Positions 56,732 to 64,000 of a stretch of DNA of 64,000 bases are shown here, piece by piece. The DNA is from Medicago truncatula (Eukaryota; Streptophyta; Magnoliopsida; Fabales; Fabaceae): NCBI RefSeq assembly GCF_003473485.1, contig NC_053045.1, positions 1,700,501 through 1,764,500 of the forward strand. Direction: 5' to 3'. The notes under the pieces are model-generated. The model was not told the origin of the DNA and made no database searches. It was given only the letters and a program-made list of their open reading frames with translations. Within the stretch, counting starts at the first letter, position 1, and every line of letters starts with the position of its first letter. A program made the translations under genes and the position numbers.

Positions 56732-56924
56732 GGCTAAAATGCACTTTTCGACCCCTAAGTTTCAAAATATTGTAATTTTGACCCCTTAATTTTACAAAAC
56801 GTTCCAAAGCTGCTGAGAAGACGTCACATGTCCCAAAACAGAGGGAAATTTTTTTCATTTTTTTTAATAGGGGATCAAAATTGTAACATTTTGAAACTTA
56901 GGAGGCGAAAAGTGCACTCTAACC
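56732..56924. mobile_element. 193-bp Mutator-type MITE
   Basis: Inverted ends of about 50 bases (GGCTAAAATGCACTTTTCGA and, reversed, GGTTAGAGTGCACTTTTCGC) are flanked by perfect nine-base duplications TAAAAATTA at 56723-56731 and 56925-56933. The spacer between the ends is about 90 bases. It has no coding capacity. Confidence 0.85.
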
Positions 56925-56934
56925 TAAAAATTAT

Positions 56935-58094
56935 CAAATGTTATTTTATCATATCAAATGTTCAAACTAAATTATGTGTCAATTTAGTAAAAACTGGTTG
57001 ATCGAGGTTAAACTATTTGATAACAGATGAACTTATAAAGGATATTAGATAAACGTTTGGAAAGTTGATAATGGATAAATATATAGAATGGATCTGAGTG
57101 GAGTAACCCAGCCACATTCCTTTGCTAACCGGCTAATTCCCTATATGAGGGCTAGGATCAGATTCCTCTTGTCGTCATGAAGGTTCCTTGAAGGGTTGAC
57201 CTATCTAATAATCTAGAGCTTTTATGAGCCACAACTTATCTGACTATATACACACACACATACATATATATGAGTCGTTATGAAGGATTAATTGGGAATG
57301 TTTGCATGTTGAGTTTGGTTGGATTAAGGATGAGAAATGGTGGATTTAAGGAGAGGAGAGTGGCTGAGTGAGAAGAAGAGTGTACGAGGGAGTTTTATTT
57401 CAGCTTGGTGAGTGAGAAAAATGATAAAAGAATGAGAGATGAGTGTGTTTTTAGGCTTATATACTTATGCAGAAACTACCACCTTACCTCTCTGTAAACA
57501 ACATTATCAGGCACGATTACAATCAATATTGTAGTGTGATAAACATTATACGGGATGTTACACTTTATTCCCTTAAGAATAAGCGTGGATAGTTTATTTG
57601 CACTTCCGACCTTAGTTTCCAAACATACATTCGCCACTAACTGATTCTTTTGTCCATACCTATTCAAGGGGTTACATCTTGATCATCCATACAAATTTGT
57701 GATACAAATTTGTTATCCTTTTTAATAAAACTAGCAATAGATAGTGTTATAGAAAAATCTGTTCAAGGGTATATAATTGAAAACAACAATATATCGTTGT
57801 TAGTAAAAGTTGTTCAAGATATCATTTGAATAACGAAAAAATTAGTCCAAAATCCTATTTTTTTTGTTTATATGTAATATAAAATAGATATACATTTACT
57901 ATTACAAAAGATCTTATATATAAAGCAAATTAAGTGCACTTGACCTAAAAAAATAAAATAAAAAGTAAAGAGTTTTTCTAATTATACCCTGTTTAATCCT
58001 GGTTGCATCCTAAAATGACAAAATTACTCTTCCATAAAATTTAATTTTCAAAAAGCATCTTTCTTTTTTCTTGGTTACACCCTAAAATCCCTCT
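56935..58094. other. Intergenic, no supported gene
   Basis: AT-rich; a short CA/TA microsatellite lies near 57248-57271. Nothing else recognised. Confidence 0.5.
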
Positions 58095-58570
58095 TCAGTT
58101 TAAGTAGGTCATGTAAACTTAGTTTCAGTAGGTCATGTAAACTGAGTTTAACTGTACATACTTAAACTCAGTTTAAGTAGGTCATGTAAACCGAGTTTAA
58201 TTGTAGATCTAAAAGTTCAATCTTGTTCAATGATTCTACGTAATCTCAGTTTAAGTATGTACATGTAAACTTATTTTAAGTAGGTCATGTAAACTAAGTT
58301 TAAGTGTACATACTTAAACTCAGTTTAAGTAGATCATGTAAACTTAGTTTAAGTAGCTCATGTAAACTGAGTTTAAGTGTACATCTAAAAGTTCAACCTT
58401 GTTCAATGATTATACGTAATATCAGTTTAAGTATGTACATGTAAACTTAATTTAAGTAGGTCATGTAAACTAAGTTTAATTGTACATATTTAAACTCAGT
58501 TTAAGTAGGTTATGTAAACTAAGTTTAAGTAGATTATGTAAACTAAGTTTACATGAACCTACTTAAACTA
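58095..58570. repeat. Array of interspersed direct and inverted AGTTTAAGTAGGTCATGTAAACT units
   Basis: The word (a)gtttaagtaggtcatgtaaact and variants occur more than ten times. Unit ends AGTTTA and TAAACT are inverted copies, so each unit is nearly palindromic. A longer unit with acatctaaaagttcaa-cttgttcaatgatt-tacgtaat is present at least twice (about 58202-58250 and 58382-58430). It lies 470-950 bases before the ATG at 59043. Confidence 0.8.
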
Positions 58571-58717
58571 AATTTAAGTTAACCTCAACAATGTAAAACT
58601 GAAACTGTTGTACAGTGCAGTTGAACAAGAAGAAGAAAATTGAAACCAGCGTTATTAAAAAAGAAGAAAAAATTCACTTATTTATATGCAATCGAGTATG
58701 AATGAAAGATGTTTTGA

Positions 58718-58925
58718 TTCACTCTTTAATCTTCCATAGAGATTAATTGAACATCATGATTGTTTGATCGTTGGTGGGTGAAAGAGAGTGAAATTTTAGA
58801 GTGACAATGAATGAAATCAAGATTTTAAGAAAATTTATATAAGAGGATAATTTTGGTATTATAAAAAACTTTTTAAAAAAACTAGGTGTATCCAGAAATA
58901 TATAGGATGTGAATAGAAAACTCAA
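58718..58925 (+). promoter_or_regulatory. Upstream block shared with the F-box gene at 8420
   Basis: Homologous to 8090-8300 (see there). It ends about 120 bases before the ATG at 59043. Confidence 0.5.
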
Positions 58926-59042
58926 AAGTAAATTAAGCGAAACGTGGATCATTGCCTCAATGGAAGAGTCCAGTCCACTAACAAACGAACTAGGTTTTCT
59001 AAATTAACGTAAATCCTTAATGGCAATTCAATTCAATTCAAC

Positions 59043-59963
59043 ATGAAGAGGAAGAGAACAATCTCTCTCAATTCTTCTTCCATAACAACAAGAAGCAAAA
59101 CACGTGCTGCTGCTGCTGCTGCTGCAGCAAAATTTTACTTACCTGATGACTGTTGGGAATCTGTCTTCAAATTCGTCATCAACGACAAATCTAAATTCAA
59201 AAATCGTAGGTACTTGAATTCTCTCTCTTTGGTCTCTAAACAATTCCTCTCCATTACCAACAGTCTCAATCTCTCTCTTACTATCTATAATGGATCACGC
59301 CCTTTCCTCCGCCGTCTCTTCCAAAGGTTCACCAACCTCACTTCCCTCGATCTCACGTGGTACGATCGTGATCTCAACAAGCTTCTCTGCCAAATCTCTC
59401 GTTTTCCATTGAACCTTACAACTTTGACTTCTCTTACTTGTTCCAGAGTTGATTCTCTCCGTAGCGGTGACATGTGCCTCATCGCCGACTGTTTCCCCAA
59501 TTTGCAGCTGCTTGATTTAAGTTATTGCTCATACGTATCTGAAGAAGGTATTCTTCAGGTTTTAAGGAGATGTTGTAAACTTAGGCATTTGAACTTAGCC
59601 AACTGTTCTAAAATAGAACTTCATGGAATGAACTTTGAAGTTCCCAATTTGGAGGTGTTGAATTTGTCACGTACAAGTGTTGATGATGAAACACTCTATA
59701 TGATCTCACAGAGTTGTCGTGGGCTTTTGCAACTGTTATTGCGTAGTTGTTATGTCACAGAGAGGGGAGTGAATTATGTGATAGAAAACTGCACACAACT
59801 GAGAGAGATTAATTTGAGGGGTTGTTGTAAAGTTCATGCTAGCTTTGTTGCCTCAATGCTATTATCAAGACCATCATTGAGAGAGATAATTGTTCCAAGT
59901 CTTCGTCATTTCAGTGTTACAGAGAGAGAATTCTTCAAGCGGCATATATGCCTTGTTTACTAG
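59043..59963 (+). CDS. F-box/LRR protein with poly-alanine leader
   Basis: An uninterrupted 306-residue frame. The leader MKRKRTISLNSSSITTRSKT is followed by eight alanines encoded by a GCT repeat, then the F-box from about residue 31 (FYLPDDCWESVFKFV, then LNSLSLVSKQFLSITNSLNL). LRRs follow: LTSLDLTWYDRDLNKLL, FPNLQLLDLSYCSYVSEEGI, LRHLNLANCSKIELHGM, LEVLNLSRTSVDDETL, TQLREINLRGCCKVHASF. It ends KRHICLVY. It should be an SCF ubiquitin-ligase substrate receptor, substrate unknown. Compared with subfamily B it lacks one LRR after the LTSLDL unit. The GCT repeat may vary in length between plants. Confidence 0.88.
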   Translation: MKRKRTISLNSSSITTRSKTRAAAAAAAAKFYLPDDCWESVFKFVINDKSKFKNRRYLNSLSLVSKQFLSITNSLNLSLTIYNGSRPFLRRLFQRFTNLTSLDLTWYDRDLNKLLCQISRFPLNLTTLTSLTCSRVDSLRSGDMCLIADCFPNLQLLDLSYCSYVSEEGILQVLRRCCKLRHLNLANCSKIELHGMNFEVPNLEVLNLSRTSVDDETLYMISQSCRGLLQLLLRSCYVTERGVNYVIENCTQLREINLRGCCKVHASFVASMLLSRPSLREIIVPSLRHFSVTEREFFKRHICLVY

Positions 59964-61925
59964 TATTCTGAAACTGCTCTGCTGATGTTTGATCTCTTAA
60001 TGTAAGATTTCTGTTTAGATTTACTTCTTTGAGAAATCACCTTTTCTTTTAAAAATAAATTTACAAATCTGCACTGTTCATCCAACTGAGCATGACAATA
60101 ATTACCAAGTATTTACCTAAGAAATTTTATAATTTAAGCAGTTTGTGATTTGATATCAAGGACATCATTGGCTGATCAGAATTAATTAATTGACCACTGG
60201 TATATGTATTGTAGATATATGTGGATATGATCTTCTTTGTTGGTTTGCTTTGGAAAGATAACAATTTAACTGTCAAACTTGATTTCTGTTTTGATTGGAC
60301 TTGCACATTGTGAATATTGGCTATGGTTTAGTGTCAATCTTATTCTGCAAATTGAATTGTTTATTATCCCTTCGATTGTGTTAGAGACATGAGAAAATAT
60401 TATTGGTCTGATATGTGATAACATGTTTTGGCATATATCACTTGATTCAAAATATGGTATCAGAAATCTATTATAGAAACTACTACCAAATTTAGTAAAA
60501 CAATGTCTAAAGTGTAAGACACACTTCAAAAGTTCGGATAAACTGAGATTTTGCCATAATGAAATTGTTGTTTTAGAATCTCAAAAGCATCTATAGTCAC
60601 CGGGAGCTATATATCCTTAAGGCACTTTAAAAATCTCGCTATACTTTTATGCCTTATTGATCCAAGGGTTTGAACTTCTTATATAAATAGATATCTCTCT
60701 GGTGCCTCTCCATCCTTTATTGACCATAGCTTCTTTACTGCAATAACATGTTTTTTTGGAGTCTATACACGATAAACAAATTTGTTATAACATCATTGAT
60801 TGAGAAGTTAAGCTTTTAAAATGGATTTGAATCGCATTCCATAATTTCACCTTCATCAATGTTATGACTCCCATAATCCCCAATTGAATCCTTGGTGCTA
60901 AAATAACTTCACAAATGACAATAGCAGAAATTATTTACCTCTTTGACCTTCACTTTTAGTATGGTTTTTGACCTTCACTTTTCTATATCAAACTCGATTT
61001 TTTGTTAAATTGTTTTTCTTTTCTTCTGTTGGTTAGTTTTTAAATAAAACCCTTTGTTTTCTTGCAGGAATGTTTAAAAGCATATAATTAATTTGCTCAA
61101 CATCTGTCTAGAAAAGATAAGCCATTCTGAATACTTCTCAGTTTCTTGTTACATATACAAGCTTTATACTCGCAAGGTTGTAACGAAAGTTCTAATCATG
61201 AAGCCAGAGAAGACTTACTAAAGGTTTCCTAAAATCTATATGTATTATAACAAATTACATTCCATCCATCCTATTTATCATTCATGTGAATCAATACTAT
61301 TGTTTGACCCGATTAACCTTTGATTACCATTTTCCTACTTATCAAGTTCTGTATGTGCTTATCTAGGATACATGGTTATTCTAATATTTAAACGATACAT
61401 TATTATTTATTCCTAATTCAATTGTTGTGGAATTTGAATCTGTTAGCTGAAAATGGCAGAGCAGATACCATTGGTATGAATTTTGAAAAGTTACGATGAA
61501 CCAAGTTTCATCAAATTAATAAAGAAATAAACAAATCACTGATAATTTAAGAGATGCATGTGGCCATCCTACTAGCATGAAGCACGACACAAGGAGGGCA
61601 ATGTTAGAAAATTCAACAAAATAAGACTGCTCAATCAGTATCCTTTTCCAATTTTTTTTTTTGTGTGAATCATGTATCCTCTGCCCGAAATTGCAGAATT
61701 AATTCCACGAGGCAAGTATAACGCAAATGATGACAAAGCTCTCCCTCAATAGATTTAACATTATCTTATGTTCAACACTGAATTCAAACTCATGATCTCT
61801 AGTTAAACTGGAAGAGATTTGTTACCATCTAATCCAAGTGATCTTGGGTCCAAAATGATTTTTTTAAACATAAGCATATCTCATATCATTGCTAATAGAA
61901 GATTACTCCGATAGTTTAAACGCCA
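59964..61925. other. Intergenic, no supported gene
   Basis: The first 100-150 bases are likely 3' UTR. The rest is AT-rich with no recognisable gene or element ends. A splice-acceptor-like tttcttgcag occurs near 61059-61068, but no exon follows. Confidence 0.5.
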
Positions 61926-63682
61926 ATGATAATTGTAAAAAAAAAAAAAACGGCTGTAATAATGTCACACAAACAACAAATGGTTTCTCCCACAGAAACA
62001 ATCGCCGATTTACAATTACCAGTCGAGTGTTGGGAATCGATATTCAAATTACTCATCGACGACAACCACCGCTACCTTGAACCTCTCTCTGCTTCTCAAA
62101 ACAGTTTCTCTCTATCACTAACCTTCTTCGATTTTCTTTCACAATCTCTGATGCAACCCTCTCCCATTCCTCCCTCGCCTATTTGATAGGTTCCCAAACC
62201 TCACCTCCCTCCATTTCACGCACTTCTCCGGTGACCTCAACTCTTTTCTCTGCCCAATCTCCACTTTCCCATTGAAACTCAAATCCCTCAAATTCTCCAA
62301 CCAACCAAGAATTCCCGCAGAGGGGTTACGAGTTTTGTCCAAATATATTACAACTGTGACCTCTCACATTTTCCAATTTTCATTTTATACGAAAAAAGAA
62401 CATGGTTATGATATCGAATTGTTTCCCTTCCCTTGAAGAACTTGACCTTAGTAACCCTAAAAAAGATGGAAATTTTGCTGCAAAAGCTATGCTTTTGGAG
62501 CTTCCTAAGCTCCACAAGGTTAATCTCTCTGGTCATCACTATGCAAATGACTCGTTGCTTTTGCACTTGTGTAAAAATTGTGTATTTCTTCAAGAGATTT
62601 TGATGTTGAACACTTACAATTTAACCGACAATGACATTGCTTCTGCTATTCGTGAGAGACCCGGTTTGAGGTCTATCTCCATAACTAGAATGACGTTTGG
62701 AAATCTCAACATTTTTATTCAGTCGTTGGTGAATTTGATGGGCTTAACTTGTCTTGATTTATCATATTCGTTTATCCCAGATGAATTGCTTTCATCTGTT
62801 GCAGAGAAAGGTCTTCCGATTAGGAAACTCTTCCTCCAAGGATGCTTTGATACTTATGTTGGAATCTTTAACTTATTGTCAAAGTGTCAATTTATTCAAT
62901 ATTTGGATCTTCAAAATTCCAAGTTTATGAATGATTTGCATGTCATTGAGTTGTCTTCGTTTCTTAGTGATTTGTTGTCTATAAACATTAGTAAATGTGA
63001 TAGCCTCACACATTTAGCCTTGTTTGCACTCCTTAAGAATTGTGTGAAACTAAGTGACGTCAAAATGGAATACACAACTATTGGGAAAATGAGCGTAGAG
63101 AACTCTTATACCTTGATGGATTTTGATGTATACCCTCAATTGAAGTCTCTCCGTTTAGCTAACAACCCATTCTTGAGGGATGAAGACATTGATATGTTTG
63201 TTTCCGTTTTCCCCAATTTACAACTCTTAGATTTGAGCTATTTCTATGGAATATCTACAGAAGGAATTGGTCAAGTTTTAAGGAAAAGTAGTAAGATTAG
63301 GCATTTGAACTGATTCCACTGTTCAAGACTGAAGCAACTTATAATGAACCTTAAAGTTTCCACGCTGGTGGTGTTGAACTTGTCGCATACTAGAATTTGT
63401 GACAAATCACTCTACATGATCTCAACGAGTTGCTTTGGGTTACTGCATCTTGACTTGGGACATTGCTATAATGAGACAGAGAATGGAGTCATGCAAGTTG
63501 TAGAAAACTGCACACAACTGAGAGAGATAAATTTGCAGGGTTGTTGTAAAGTGGTTGCTGATGTTGTTAAATCAATGGTATTTATAAGGTCGTCACTTAG
63601 AAAGATAGTGGCTCCGCCTTGTTTTCATTGTAGTGACAGAAAGCGGAAATTTATCTTGCGTCATGGATGCCTTGTTTGCTAG
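61926..63682 (+). pseudogene. Long F-box/LRR pseudogene with frameshifts and nonsense
   Basis: Possible starts are 61926 and, better matching relatives, 61962. The F-box begins LQLPVECWESIFKLLIDD. A frameshift near 62090 is followed by SKQFLSITNLLRFSFTI in a second frame, another shift near 62160 leads to RFPNLTSLHF and LCQISTFPLKLKSLKF, and a third near 62395 leads into a 303-codon frame from 62402. That frame has many LRRs (LPKLHKVNLSGHHYANDSLL, LTCLDLSYSFIPDELL, FPNLQLLDLSYFYGISTEGI), then TGA at 63311-63313. The same frame reopens to RHGCLVC and TAG 63682. The ancestor had about 570 residues, far more LRRs than the other copies here. Confidence 0.85.
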
Positions 63683-64000
63683 TATGTTGGAACTGATCTG
63701 CTAAAGTTTGAATTATGAAAAGTAAGTAAAATATTCATATTTTTAGGAGTTACATCTACATTTTTTTTGTTGTTGAAGATGTCAGCTTAAATTTCTTGTA
63801 TTTTCTTATCACTCGGTGCATCATAATTGCCTAGTAATTGTGTACGGTAAGATTTTTATATAATGTACGTTTTGAATTGAATTATTTTTCTTTGCTTTCT
63901 CCTGAACTATATCACTAGTATTTGATTGTTTCACTTTCCATAGCACACTATTCTCAGCTGTTGGTCTTTAGAGTTTAGCATGGGTCATATATTAACTTTC
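63683..64000. other. 3' flank at window edge
   Basis: Non-coding; resembles in part the 3' regions of other family members (tctgctaa-gtttga, then a T-rich stretch). Nothing else recognised. Confidence 0.4.

Overview
The window looks like nuclear DNA of a flowering plant, most likely an inverted-repeat-lacking-clade legume close to Medicago. It is AT-rich, has plant-type splice junctions, a eukaryotic tRNA-Arg, plant LTR, LINE, CACTA and Mutator-type elements, an Ogre-type (Ty3/gypsy, Tat lineage) retrotransposon, and a cluster of single-exon F-box/leucine-rich-repeat genes of the kind strongly expanded in Medicago. The species assignment is inference. Nothing bacterial or viral in the ordinary sense is present.

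The host genes are a local F-box/LRR family. Four copies have full or nearly full frames, all on + (8420-9400, 14971-15957, 52122-53027, 59043-59963). At least six copies are broken: 1160-1772 on -, then 6479-6786, 39686-43531, 48536-48932, 54226-54664 and 61926-63682 on +. Copies fall into subfamilies. A (8420, 6479, 39686, 48536) and B (14971, 52122) form a two-gene module that was duplicated with its flanks: 8-16.4 kb corresponds to 48.5-53.3 kb. Their products should be substrate receptors of SCF ubiquitin ligases; no substrate can be read from the sequence.

Left part (0-6 kb): a directly repeated AT-rich block around a LINE RNase H remnant, an inverted F-box pseudogene, another LINE remnant, a tRNA-Arg(TCG) with a pol III terminator, then an island of unrelated host-gene fragments (WD40-like, coatomer beta C-terminus, B3 domain) all on +.

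Middle (18.5-39.4 kb): a decayed 5'-truncated LINE on - is split by an 18.8-kb Ogre-type element on - (20031-38860). That element has LTRs of 3545 bp that look identical, a 5-bp target duplication TTGTC, PBS, an extra ORF1, gag-protease, a predicted 284-nt intron that carries the gag-protease stop codon, pol with two RNase H domains, and a 3' region with two families of hairpin-forming repeats.

Right part (39.7-64 kb): an F-box pseudogene broken by a 2.9-kb solo LTR (TSD CCCAA), a 3.26-kb non-autonomous CACTA element (TSD CTT) holding exon fragments of a BSK-like kinase and probably of a mitochondrial ATPase inhibitor, the second A-B module, a 1.5-kb Mutator-like element, a small MITE, a hairpin-rich repeat array upstream of an intact F-box gene, and a long decayed F-box/LRR gene at the right edge.
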